Part shown: positions 52,801-63,560 of the stretch, one piece after another
Position numbering within the stretch: position 1 is the first letter of the stretch
Layout: every line of letters begins with the position of its first letter
Source of the DNA: Sinonovacula constricta
Lineage: Eukaryota > Mollusca > Bivalvia > Cardiida > Solecurtidae
Length of the DNA: 64,000 nt
Direction: 5' to 3'
NCBI GenBank assembly: GCA_007844125.1
Contig: CM017559.1
Span: 36,637,423-36,701,422, forward strand
Program-made: the position numbers and the translations under genes
The notes under the pieces: generated by a model
Told to the model about the DNA's origin: nothing
Databases searched by the model: none
Seen by the model: the letters and a program-made list of their open reading frames with translations, nothing else

Positions 52801-55728
52801 AAAAAATGTTCACATCCTTATAAAGACTTTTTAGGATTTGCAAAATTGAAAATGAACATGTGTATTCTTTGCAAGAAAAATAAAAAAACTTTGAAGAAAA
52901 CTGTGATCAACATAAAAATTGTCAATTAAAATGAGCTGATTGTTTTTTAGCTCCACTAGCTATTGTTATGACCCCCTTGTCAGCATTACTTAACCCTTGT
53001 TACAATGTTTTTGTTGAAAACCATGAAATATATTCAATTCAAAAATAGAATACTCACTATTCAAAGTAGACCCCACTTCTAAAAGACTAGGTAACCCAAG
53101 CATCTTGAAAACACCACCTTTTTCTCTGTGGTGGTCAAGGTTTTTGCCTCAGGTTAGTAACAACTAACATTAAACTATCCACTTTACAGATTTAAGCAGT
53201 AAATGGTTCCTCGGGTCCTTAAATTAGGTAGGCTAGGGTAACAATTGATGACTTCATAATGATATTTTAGAAGAGCATCTGTTTCTAAATAATATTTGAT
53301 AGCAAAACATTTCTTTGCACACTCAGTGGTTCACACTTAGACTAGAGGGTTGATGAGAAAATCCAAAAACTAGTGATTAATTACTGTATAATTTGTACAC
53401 ATGTGACCTCAAGGGAAGCAGTACAGCATTTTTTATTATTTTAATGCCCCATGGTGTGCATAAAAATTCTTCTTGTTTACATTATTTTCAGAAGAAATGT
53501 GTTGAAAGTTGAACTTGATTTCGATTTTTTTCTACTCACATTCTCTTTAGAATTCTGACGGTTTTTTTACTTCCGTTGATTTAAAGTTGATTGGTGTTGT
53601 TGTTTCCTTTTTTTCCTTTTGTGGAAAAGTATGGTTCTATATTTTGATAGTAATTACTCACGCAAGGATTTATTTTAAGGTTGAATTCATGCATGTTTTC
53701 TAACATAGTTTGGATCCAATTAATGTTTTTTGTGTTTTAATTGCAACATTTTGTTTGGTTTGGATATAACTATTTTGTTATTTTGTTTCTGTCAACAGGG
53801 CACTTCGCAGCAGCCTGATATGGACACACTGCTCCAAGAAATGAAGGTGAGTATTTTAATCCATGTAAAACTAATTGTTGCATTCACAATACAGCATGAA
53901 GGATGTAAACCATGCAATGGAGTATCAAGTGCAATGTGTTCAGACTGTTTTGTATCTGAAAGTTGTATTAGATAATAAAAAAACTTTTTCAAATAAAACT
54001 TTTAAATAAACCTATTTATATTCACAAACAAGTTATTGTGGTTGGTTTTATATCCGGTATGTTTGTATCTTGTAGCTTAAATACAATGCCTTGCTCGAGG
54101 AGCACTGCAAACTTCAAGAGCAACACAAGGCTGTAAAGAAGGAGTTAGAGGACAATAAGAACAACTGCACGTGCACACCAGGTAAAACTCGCCATGATAT
54201 TCTTTGTATAACAATATGAGATTCAATTAAAACAAATCCTCGATGTGGAAGCTGGAATATTGAGAATAACATTCTGACTCATCATAAACCATTATGCTTT
54301 AAGATGTATAATATTCATGTATATATATGTATCAAGCATCCAAGCAAAAAATATAGTTCACAAAACAAATACTGATTTCTTTATTGAAAAAATATCAAAG
54401 CTTGAAACTTAAATTTTACTTTTGACAGTGGCAGAAGGACGTGGAGAAAAAAGAGGATTAGAAGCAGAGGTAAAAATGTTTCCCATTCTCACATAAAGCA
54501 CTTGCATTTTAGAATATAAGTTTTAAATATGCTGACTGAAATTTATCATGTGAATGGAAACTTGATATTTGGTTATTATAATTATAATTCTGTGCATGGA
54601 AAATTAATATTTTAATGTTATGAGTAATTAAAATCTGTGCATACACCATGCTTTATGATTAACTGTATACTTGATAACAAATCTATACATTGAACAGATA
54701 TTAATGTAGTTATTTGTCAGAAAACTAGGACACATGTATGCGGTGATATGCAATAGAAATATTTATAAATGATCTGTCTTTTCTGGCACCAGATCAATTT
54801 TCTGTAATGTGTAATATACATTATGCAACATGCACAAGGATAAAGGAGAAACTGGTCATTATTGGTGACATTTTTTCCTAAGCCCAGTGTAATATGTTCT
54901 TTTAACTGATGTTGTAGCAGACTGTTTTTTCACTTGGTTTATGATAACTTCTAATCCTTTGTTCTGAAGCACTAAGCAAACATTTCAAATTATTTGAATA
55001 GACACAACCTGAAAGTGGGATCAAAAAAGGCAAGAATGTCAAAGCCTTCTGGAGGGATGATGATGGGGAGTTTTGGTTAGATGCACAGGTTCTGCATGTG
55101 TTTCGAAATGGTAAGTAGTTCATCAACCATAAATATAATATATCAACATCAGTAAATTGCATTTATAATGTTGACCTCAGAATGCTTATTCTGTTTACAA
55201 ATAAGAAGTAAACAGAACACTAAATATTTACAACAAATAAGACTTGTTAAATAGAATGCTTTTCAAAGTCATTATATTGTTTAAGAATGTGGTAAATTTC
55301 TAATCAATTTTTGACAATAGTTGCACTGGTGCTACTAATATGATTTCATAATCAAGATTTACCAGGTATGATTCAATTCAGTTTATCATGTGCAGAGATC
55401 TTTTGCAAGTTACATTAGGGCACAATTTCCATGTGTACATATTTTCCATAAGTATGTCTGTGAATTATAAATTTTCTGTCATTAAGAGCTTAACAGTTTC
55501 TTTGGATGAGTTTGAAGTTGATTTATTAGAGGTTAAGTACCATAAGATATTTTGTTTATAATAATGAATAAGACGACTGAATGACCACAAACCTGTGAAG
55601 TTGCAGTTTCTTACCCTGTTTTCACATTTTTTACCAATGATGTTTTGTTTGCAGGAAAAATAAAAGTGAAATATGATGTGGACCAGGGTATTGCCATTCT
55701 CCATAAGTCCTGGATAATAGAAAAATAA
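49856..55728 (+). CDS. ParB/sulfiredoxin-like, coiled-coil, Tudor-like protein (10 coding exons)
   Basis: Coding exons: 49856-49871 (exon from 49827), 50422-50900, 51383-51591, 52079-52136, 52449-52496, 53799-53846, 54076-54181, 54429-54469, 55002-55110, 55655-55728. All junctions are GT/AG and the phases join without a stop to 395 codons plus TAA. The start ATG (49856, context ATCATGG) is the first in the first exon. Residues about 8-120 resemble a ParB/sulfiredoxin-type domain, with VLGGNHSREAL (73-83) at the place of the family's G-x-H-R or GERR nucleotide-binding loop and an ALTLGYQHN segment. Residues 121-254 are mostly helical. Residues about 271-315 form a charged coiled coil. Residues about 348-395 look like a Tudor/SH3 barrel. 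Function is unknown; a nuclear nucleic-acid or chromatin role is inference. Spliceosomal introns argue for a host gene rather than bacterial contamination. Confidence 0.75.
50422..50900 (+). CDS. exon 2: ParB/sulfiredoxin-like domain
   Basis: This 479-base exon is GC-richer than its flanks and enters in phase 1 (two bases complete the Gly codon begun in exon 1). It encodes almost the whole N-terminal domain. The pattern is a hydrophobic strand, VLDHGHVNVLQESY helix, LVLLVGMICG strand, VEVLGGNHSREALQTL loop-helix, SVKVHLYKDL strand and AALTLGYQHN helix, the usual order of a ParB N-terminal/Srx fold. His78 in GGNHS stands where sulfiredoxins and some ParB-like proteins have His-Arg; whether catalysis is kept is unclear. 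It ends in phase 0 before GTACAAC. Confidence 0.78.
51383..51591 (+). CDS. exon 3: helical middle region
   Basis: Starts after TTTTAG and ends before GTGAGTG in phase 2. It encodes about 70 residues, predicted largely helical, with YAIHMKAADLPTETFKIM and YFRPLFRLETELIRECLLVL. I do not recognise a named domain. By position it may be an all-helical module following the ParB-like domain, as in many ParB-family proteins, but that parallel is inference. Confidence 0.75.
52079..52136 (+). CDS. exon 4: basic linker
   Basis: A 58-base exon between TTACAG and GTAAGT. It encodes QELSRNNNQNGRKKGLVKK, a short basic linker that could act as a nuclear localisation signal (inference). Confidence 0.7.
53799..54181 (+). 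CDS. exons 6-7: coiled-coil segment
   Basis: Exon 6 (53799-53846, 16 codons: PDMDTLLQEMK) and exon 7 (54076-54181) encode a heptad-like, charged run (YNALLEEHCKLQEQHKAV, KKELEDN) ending in NNCTCTP. Both have clear acceptors (CAACAG, CTTGTAG) and donors (GTGAGT, GTAAAA). Such a coiled coil would support self-association or partner binding. The span includes the 229-bp intron between the exons. Confidence 0.7.
55002..55728 (+). CDS. exons 9-10: Tudor/SH3-like C-terminal domain
   Basis: Exon 9 (55002-55110) and exon 10 (55655-55728) are joined in phase 1. They encode KAFWRDDDGEFWLDAQVL, VFRNGKIKVKYDVDQ and KSWIIEK with the stop. The W...D...W-x-x-A-x-V...V-x-Y pattern of short strands is typical of Tudor, chromo-barrel and related SH3-like folds that bind methylated residues or nucleic acid. 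An aromatic cage cannot be judged by eye. The span includes a 544-bp intron. Confidence 0.65.
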
Positions 55729-55815
55729 GAAGATCAACCCTAACACACTGATGAATATCCGTGGTTGTAGTTATAGTTTAAATATAAATCATATATAACA
55801 TATAAAAAGATATAT

Positions 55816-55956
55816 TTGACACACTTTTAAAATCTAGATTGTCTTTTGTTTTCGCCATTTCTAGATTAATTTTAATAAAGTTCAGAGATTTAACATAGAT
55901 ATATATGTTGACACTTTTAAATCTAGATTGTCTTTTGTTTTCGCGATATCTAGATT
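55816..55956. repeat. direct repeat pair of about 50 bp
   Basis: TCTAGATTGTCTTTTGTTTT and its flanks occur twice (55816-55867 and 55908-55956), about 90 bp apart. Each copy ends with another TCTAGATT. They lie across the presumed 3' untranslated region of the gene. Confidence 0.85.
55874..55879 (+). terminator. polyadenylation signal candidate
   Basis: AATAAA about 146 bases after the stop codon of the ParB-like gene, within TTTAATAAAGTTCAG. Its position is reasonable for a 3' untranslated region. Confidence 0.5.
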
Positions 55957-56499
55957 TGAATTAAGCCCACTGACAGAATTGCACCACATACAAATTAGTT
56001 AAAAAATACAAAATAGATATAACTTATATATACCAATATTTTAGCTCACCTGAGCTATTATCCAAAGAATTTTGATCTGTCTAAAAAGCATAGCTACCTG
56101 GTGCGTGGCAATTTTCCAATTATGTTGTCCTATTGTATAGGAAATCAAGAGCTAGAGTTTTGATATATGGTATATATTTTTGTGGCTCTCTATCAAGATT
56201 GTTAAAAGATTCACCAAGATACATGGCTGCAAGGGACATTGTCATTTTCCATATATGACCATGAACAAGTATTCAGGACCTGGCTGATATTCTTTGCTCA
56301 CTATTACTAATTGTCTAAGGCATTCGTTTGAGCATATAGCCCCATCATGGTCCTCTTGTTTTATTTTAAGTTTTGTCAATTCAGCATGGGCACATAATAG
56401 GTTTAAGGTTTACAATCAGGTTTACAGCATTTATCATTTACAGCTGTACCATTGTTACATTAATAAGTATGATGGTTTATCACGATTGTACCACCATTC
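55957..56499. other. unannotated stretch between gene and array
   Basis: No gene recognised. The plus-strand frames near 56294-56584 have no domain and run into the palindrome array. Confidence 0.5.
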
Positions 56500-59400
56500 C
56501 TTTTCATTTGTTATGCTGGCGTCACAAAATAGTTGTTGTTGGCCTAATATATTAATACTAGTAGGCCAACAAACTATTCAATAACATTTTAATAAATTTT
56601 CATTTGTTATGCTGGCATAACAGATTTTTTTTCTAATTGAATAGTATGGCAGAAAGTACTTCTTGTATATTTTCATTTGTTATGCTGTCATAACAGAATA
56701 GTTTCGTATTGAATAGTATATTGGCCTAACAGTATTTTCCGTACATTTTCCGTACATTGTTCTGCTATTCCTAATATAACAGAATTCTTGATACTGAATT
56801 AAATGCTTGTCTAACAGCTTTTTTGTATACTTTTTCGTTTGTTATGGCATCATACTGGAACATTTTTTGTTTAGTAGTATGTTTATGTAACATTTTTTTT
56901 GTCCAATTTCATTTATTATGCCAGCATAACAGAATAGATTTAATAGTAAGTAAGCCAGAGAGTATTTTCTGTACATTTTCAATTGTTATGCCAGCATAAC
57001 AGAACAGTTTTTTCTTATTGAATAGTATGCTGGCCTAACAGTTTTTCTACATTCTCATTTGTTATGCTGGCATATTCTTAACACTTTTAATTGTTATGCG
57101 GGCTTAACCAAATATTTTCTTGATACTGAATTAAATGCTCATCTAACAGTATTTTTTGTATATTTTCGTTTGTTATGCCAGCATATCAGGTAGATTTTCT
57201 TATTGAATAGTAAAGCCCGACAGTATATTTGTAACAGTTTGTGAACAGTTTTTTCTTATCTTATTCAATACTAAATAACCCTTAAAGTTTTTGTACATTT
57301 TCATTTGTTATGCCAGCATAGCGGAATAGATTTTCTTGTTGAAGTTTCTTGTTGAATTGTAAATTGGCCTGACAGTATTTTTGTACATTTTCGATTGTTA
57401 TGTCAGCAAAACAGAACAGTTTTTTCTTATTCAATAGTAAATTAGCCATACAATATTTTTGTACATTTTGTTATGCTGGCATAACAGAATAGATTTTCTT
57501 TTTGAATTAAAAAATCCACTGACTATTTTCTGTAAATTTTCACTTGCTATGCCAGCAAAACAGAACGGGTTTATTTTTATTCAATAGAATGCTGGCCTAA
57601 CAATTTTTTTTCTACATTTTTATTTGTTAGGCTGGCATAACAGAATAGATTCTCTTATTGAATTATAAACTGACCTGACTATTTTTTGTACATTTTCACT
57701 TGTTATGCTGGCATAACTGAACAGTTTTTTTCTTTTTCAATTGTATGCTGGCCTAACAGCTTTTTTACATTTTCATTTGTTATGCTGGCATAACAGAACA
57801 GGTCTTTTCTTATTGAATTGTAAACAAACCTGACTATTTTCTGTACATTTTCGTTTGTTATGCTGGCATAACAGAATTTTTTTATGCAATTGTATGTTGG
57901 CTAACAGTTTTTTTTTTCTACATTTTCATTTGTTATAACAGAATAGATTTTCTTATTGAACTCTAAACTGACCTGATTTTTTTCTCTACATATTTCGTTT
58001 GTTATGCCAGCATAACAGAACAGGTTTTTTCTTATTCAGTAGTATGCTGGCCTTACAGTTTTTTTTCTACATTTTCATTTGTTATGCTGGCATAACAGAA
58101 TAGATTCTCATATTGAATTATAAACTGACCTGACTATTTTCTGTACATTTTCGTTTGTTATGCTGGCATAACAGAACAGGTTTTTCTTTTTCAATAGTAT
58201 CCTGGCCTACGAGTTTTTTTCTACATTTTCATTTGTTATGCCAGCATAACAGAATAGATTTTCTTATTGAATTCTAAACTGACCTGATAATTTTCTCTAC
58301 ATATTTCGTCTGTTATGCCAGCATAACAGAACAGTTTTTTATTATTCAATTATATGCTGGCCTAACAGTTTTACATTTTCATTTGTTATGCCAGCATAAC
58401 AGAATAGATTTTCTTATTGAATTGAAAACTGACCTGACTGTTTTCTGTACATTATCATTGTCATGCTGGCATAACAGAATAGTTTTTTCTTCTTCAATAG
58501 TACGCTGGCCTAAGGTTTTTTTTTACATTTTCATTTGTTATGCCAGCATAACAGAATAGATTTTCTTATTGAATTCTAAACTGACCTGATAATTTTCTCT
58601 ACATATTAAGCTGACCTGACTATTTTCTGTACATTATCATTTGTTATGCTGGCATAACATTTTTTTTTTTCTTATTCCGTGGTATGCTGGCCTAATAGTT
58701 TTTTTCTACATTTTCATTTGTTATGCCAGCATAACAAAATAGATTTTCTTATTGAATTCTAAACTGACCTAATAATTTTCTCTACATATTTCATTTGTTA
58801 TGCCAGCATAACAGAACAGTTTTTCTATTATTCAATTGTATGCTGGCCTAACAGTTTTTTTTCTACATTTTCATTTGTTATGCCAGCATAACAGAATAGA
58901 TTTTAATTATTCAATTGTATGCTGGCCTAACAGTTTTTTTTTTCTACATTTTCATTTGTTATGCCAGCATAACAAAATAGATTTTCTTATTGAATAGAAA
59001 ACTGACCTGACTATTTTTTGTACATTTTCATTTGTTATGCTGGCATAACAGAACAGTTTTTTATTATTCAATAGTATGCTGGCCTAAGAGTTTTTTCTAC
59101 ATTTTCGTTTGTTATGCCAGCATAACAGAATAGATTTTCTTATTGAATTCTAAACTGACCTGATAATGTTCTCTACATATTTCATTTGTTATGCCAGCAT
59201 AACAGAACAGTTTTTTTATTATTCAATTGTATGCTGGCCTTAGAGTTTTTTCTACATTTTCGTTTGTTATGCCAGCATAACAGAATAGATTTTCTTATTG
59301 AATTCTAAACTGACCTGAAATTTTTTCTCTACATATTTCGTTTGTTATGCCAGCATAACAGAACAGTTTTTAATTATTCAATTGTATGCTGGCCTAACAG

Positions 59401-59998
59401 TTTTTTTTTCTACATTTTCATTTGTTATGCCAGCATAACAAAATAGATTTTCTTATTGAATAGAAAACTGACCTGACTATTTTTTGTACATTTTCATTTG
59501 TTATGCCAGCATAACAGAACAGTTCTTTATTATTCAATTGTATGCTGGCCTAACAGGTTTTACATTTTCATTTGTTATGCCAGCATAACAAAATAGATTT
59601 TCTCATTGAATTGAAAACTGACCTGACTATTTTCTGTACATGTTCATTTGTTATGCTGGCATAACAGAACATTTTTTTCTTATTCAATAGTATGCTGGCT
59701 TAAGAGTTTTTTTACTTCAATTTCATTTGTGACTATATACTGTATATTTTCACTTGTTATGCTGGCATAACAGAATAGATTTTCTAATTAAATAGTAAAT
59801 TTGCTGGACAGTATTTTTGTACAATTTTGAAATGTTATGCCAGCATAACATAACCGTTTTTTTTATTCAGTAGTAAATTAGCCTTAAAGTATGTTCTTCA
59901 TTTGTTATGCTGGCATAACAGAATCGTTTCTTCTCACTGGATAACATGCCAGCCTAACAGTTTTATTGTTTCTTTCAATTGTTATGCTGGCATAACAT
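56500..59998. repeat. array of about 40 palindrome-bearing units, alternating dimer
   Basis: About 3.5 kb of units of about 75-80 bp, each centred on GTTATGCCAGCATAAC or GTTATGCTGGCATAAC. The arms GTTATG/CATAAC are inverted repeats and the 4-base centre is CCAG or CTGG, so the two forms are exact reverse complements. In the better preserved part (about 57.9-59.7 kb) two unit types alternate. One continues AGAATAGATTTTCTTATTGA...ACTGACCTGA, the other AGAACAGTTTTT...TATGCTGGCCTAACAG, giving a dimer of about 150 bp. The left edge is more divergent. No frame is open. The palindromes could extrude as hairpins. Confidence 0.92.
56528..56577. repeat. hairpin at the left edge of the palindrome array
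   Basis: AATAGTTGTTGTTGGCCTA is followed, after a 15-base loop, by TAGGCCAACAAACTATT. The stem is about 17 bp with one bulge. It uses the same GGCCTAA word as the array's third motif. Confidence 0.8.
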
Positions 59999-61204
59999 AA
60001 TTACTATATATATATATATTGATAGACTTCATGTTATGATATCCAACCTTTGCATTTGCATATATATTAAAGTTTAATACTGTAGCATGTTGTTCCTTAT
60101 ATATGTTGCCCTTTGTCTAGTATTGGTCAGAATGCTTGATTCTGTACATGTAAATTGTATGGCTAAAAATGGCCTTTTCAGACGAAATATTTTGGAAAGT
60201 GTAAATTTAACCCTCAAATTTGGGTATCTATTTATCCAAAATGATGCCTCCCAATTAGGAATGATTAAACATTCCCTTTTTAAAATAAAATGCGTTAAAT
60301 GTTAACACAGCAAAGTTAAATGCTCAAGATTTGCATAAGGTTTTGGTTGAGATAAGAGTACTTTTAATTTGTGTAGAATACTAAGGTAACATGTATGGCA
60401 TGCCCTAAAATTAATGTTATTAATAACAAATTGTTTGATGAATTTCAGTTCACTTTACTAGTTTAAAAAAGATGTTTGAAATAATAAAACCTTTTCAAAA
60501 ATGTTTACTAAAACATAGCTTCATAATACTATGAATCTTAATGCATATTTAATTAGCTAACTTAATATCTTTGTTAGAAGGAACCAGAGCACAGAATGTG
60601 TGATTTCAAGAAGTCATAATGATGAATCTCCAATTTAACTACATGTAGATGAGTGTTCATTTGAACACCTTGGTCAAAATAAAAAAAAGTTAACATAAAG
60701 CGGCAAAGCGATCCCTTTGCTTTTCTTCGAAAGGACAACACGAAAAAGTATTATGACAGTAAAGCAGATAAAAATGCATAATATGGAACAAGTGTTTTTT
60801 TCTATCACATGGACAAGAACTGATTTTCTCAAAATGCGTATTGTTTGTGTGTGCATAATTCTTCGAAACTAGCATATGAAATCTCAAGTTCATTTATTCT
60901 TAATGAAGCAGTCATTACAGTTTTATAAAAATATTTTACAATGTCTATGCCCAGAATGAGTCCTGGAGACTTTAAAAAATCATTGTAATAAGCATAAACT
61001 TACTAAACAATGCACAAGAATTCTGCTGGTTTACAACAACAAGTCTATTAAAGCAAAAATATTGGACAAATATTCTACAAATGTGGATCAAATCTTCCGC
61101 AGAATCGAAGACTTTCAACTACACATGTATACATGGATGTGAAGATGTACAAATTTTGCTTACCATCACAATAATGCAGTAATTAAATTAATTTATATAG
61201 TGTA
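59999..61204. other. unannotated stretch
   Basis: AT-rich with a short (TA)n at about 60003-60020. The open frames have no recognisable domain. Confidence 0.5.
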
Positions 61205-61210
61205 AAATAC

Positions 61211-61377
61211 CTGAAGATGTACTGGAGGGTCAACAATTGTTGGGAGGTCTCCACCCCGCAGTCTCGTTATCTGGCCAGTGCTGTCAATAACGTCTTCAGT
61301 GAAGTGCTGGCTGCAGACAAGCGCAACCTACAGTCCACTTGCTGTGCCGTTCAGGCGACTTGTCTTTGTTTGGGAAA
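61211..61377 (-). pseudogene. THAP zinc-finger-like exon, damaged
   Basis: A GC-rich minus-strand block bounded by an acceptor (TTTTTCAG, before 61377) and a donor (CAG/GTATTT, after 61211). One frame reads FPNKDKSPERHSKWTVG, like the middle of a THAP domain (FP-x-D...W). Another reads CSQHFTEDVIDSTGQITRL then RGGDLPTIVDPP, like its C-terminal half (C-S-x-H-F...L-x-x-x-x-x-P-T-I). The two halves are in different frames. Only about 7 codons separate the Trp from CSQHF, where THAP domains usually have nearly 20, so a deletion with frameshift is inferred. THAP domains bind DNA through a C2CH zinc site and occur in host proteins and P-element-type transposases. No downstream exon was found. Confidence 0.5.
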
Positions 61378-61755
61378 CTGAAAAATTAACAGGAAATTTA
61401 AGTATGGTATTACCCAGCATAATTTATTAAAAGTTTACTAAACCTCACCTAAATACTAAGAACAATTCATGGCACTAGACGATGTGTATTGAGTATGTGC
61501 TAAATCATACATGAAAATACCAGTAGCTAGGCTACTGCATAATATCTAAAGGGCTATCCCTTTTAAACGAAAAATCTACTCTTAGCCAACTATATATTAC
61601 AGTACTTGTCCTAACGTCTTGTGACATTGGACTACATGTACTCAATGCCGGTACTTAGCCCAGCCATGGGGCGCAACAGTTTCATTTCAACAAGAAATCA
61701 TTTGTTTACAAAATACAGACCAAAGATCATGAAGGAACTGGTTAGAAAAAATGTA

Positions 61756-61758
<3 letters not shown>

Positions 61759-61825
<67 letters not shown>

Positions 61826-61880
61826 TTCTTTCTCTCTCTCTCTCACTCTCTCGATCTCTCTCGATCGATCGATCGATCGA
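61759..61880. repeat. (TC)n microsatellite followed by (TCGA)n
   Basis: A long TC run with a few TTTC interruptions ends in about five TCGA units. Ser-Leu and Arg-Glu repeat frames on the two strands are artefacts. Confidence 0.95.
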
Positions 61881-62039
61881 TGAAATAGAGCTATGTCTGT
61901 ACTGAAAGTACTTAGTGACAGTCAGCAAATGCAAGTTCAATGTTCAAAGCTACTTACTGGTGAAAAACTATCCCCTTACATCTTGTTTCAAGATCTCTAG
62001 GATAATTGCAGTAGATTGCAAAACGCTGATGGCCATTAT

Positions 62040-62160
62040 AAACCTTTTTTAAGTTTTGTTGTCCCATTGCTCGCAATGGCATACGCCATTTTCAGCAACT
62101 GGATATGCTCTCCAATATGGCGGTCAATGGTACGATGACGCGTCAGCACTCAGCCAATAG
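62040..62160 (-). promoter_or_regulatory. promoter-like patch on the minus strand
   Basis: Within 50 bp lie an inverted CCAAT box (CCAAT on plus at 62154-62158), the palindrome TGACGCGTCA (62136-62145, CRE/ATF-like) and CCGCCATATTGG on the minus strand (plus 62112-62123, a good YY1-type site). About 25 bp further on the minus strand is ATGGCGTATGCC (ATG at 62087-62089), with a possible donor AAG/GTTTAT at 62044. The order fits a TATA-less promoter and first exon for the THAP-like exon at 61.2-61.4 kb. No zinc-finger Cys pair is seen in that first exon, so the link is tentative. Confidence 0.4.
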
Positions 62161-62920
62161 GATAGGCGGTCTATCTTTCTTATGTCTATGGTCGTGACAC
62201 TGAACCGCACCCCACTACAAATAGAAAAAGGCAATCAAACATAGTCGCAAATAAAAATACGACGTTTCAGTTGTTAAGAGACAATACGACCAACTACAGA
62301 ACGACCGTTTAATTAGACATAAAAAAATACAGTTTTAAATTTCGTATCAATTTTCTATCAGCTGTATGATAAAACAATTTTCGAATATACGTTTACAGCC
62401 TTAGTATGACGAGTTTCACTTTATCTGATTATTACGTTGATGTCACTGTTTTGCAATGTAAAATCTAAGATTGGCTATTATCGATTCAAACACCATATTG
62501 ATACAGATAAAGATGATGATCGATAGTAGTCATATGAAAAATATCGCAAACTAATCAGCTGATATTGATTTAGTCATTATTATTAGATATAACGGTTGGG
62601 TGTCGACTTTCATATCATTGTCATGTATATTGTTACAATTAATAGGGCTGCAGTCACTGTCTAAAAGTTCGATCAATAATAAACATCAGCATATTAATCA
62701 TTGTCAATGCATGTCAGCTTAAATGACAATGGGGCAGTCAATTGTCTGTCGTACGGCTATGATATACTAGTGTCGATAGTTATATTGTTAAGATAAACTA
62801 TACGGACTGGGCTGAGCAATGTACCCACTTTTATCACCCAGGTAAAAGAGAAAACATTAGGTAAACAAGCCGAAAATAGTATTGATCCGTTTCTGATTTA
62901 AATAAATAAACAAATAACAG

Positions 62921-62987
<67 letters not shown>

Positions 62988-63302
62988 ATATGTATTAATA
63001 AATCCAAACACATGCATAAGCAAAAGATAATGACTAAAACCTTGGATAGTGTTCTATAAGATTTTTCAGACTCGGCGTAAGTAAATGATAAGCTTTTTCA
63101 CCAAACAGTGATTGTTTGCTTGTCCCAACTTAAACATTTTACAAAAAGATAAATAATTAAAAAAAATAAACCTGATGCATCACCCCTTTATGTGTTTTTA
63201 TCTGAATTGTTTTTTGTTCTAAGGTCAATGAGATGAGCTTGTCAATTTGCATTTGTTCGATTTTTCTTGCTGCAATATCTCTTTCCTCACATTGCGCCCA
63301 AC
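62161..63302. other. unannotated stretch with an AT/AC microsatellite
   Basis: AT-rich and mostly featureless. A (TA)n tract followed by (CA)n lies at about 62924-62988. Confidence 0.6.
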
Positions 63303-63560
63303 GCACCCATCCATCGATGACTTCGCCGCCCTATCGTCGTCCATTCTGATGATGTGGCCGTGGTATCTTAGGCGCCTTCTATTCCGCAGTGGCACTTAGC
63401 TCGAATTGCTGGAGAGTCCATTTAGTTTAACCTTTCCTTGCTCGACCCGCGGACTCGATAACAGCCCTGTCAAACTCGTTGGCGACCACCTCTTGCTCGT
63501 ATAGAGCAGGCAAGGTCCGACGCATCTGTCCTCTATTTCGATGAGAGATCAGCCTGTCAA
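63303..63560 (-). pseudogene. retroelement-like GC-rich scrap
   Basis: The minus strand at 63303-63382 reads RRRLRYHGHIIRMDDDRAAK, close to the RR-L-R-x-x-G-H-x-x-R-M motif near the C-terminus of many LINE reverse transcriptases. The adjoining block to about 63560 is also GC-richer. It contains the end of a minus-strand frame (63427-63768) reading RRTLPALYEQEVVANEFDRA, which I do not recognise. The two parts are in different frames with stops between them. A decayed LINE fragment is the best guess. Confidence 0.45.

Noticed and set aside
52576..52929. 117-codon frame inside intron 5 of the ParB-like gene
   Set aside because: AT-rich, without a recognisable domain, and lying between well supported exons. 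An intronic chance frame is more likely.
61621..61940. Ser-Leu and Arg-Glu repeat proteins
   Set aside because: Translations of the TC microsatellite.
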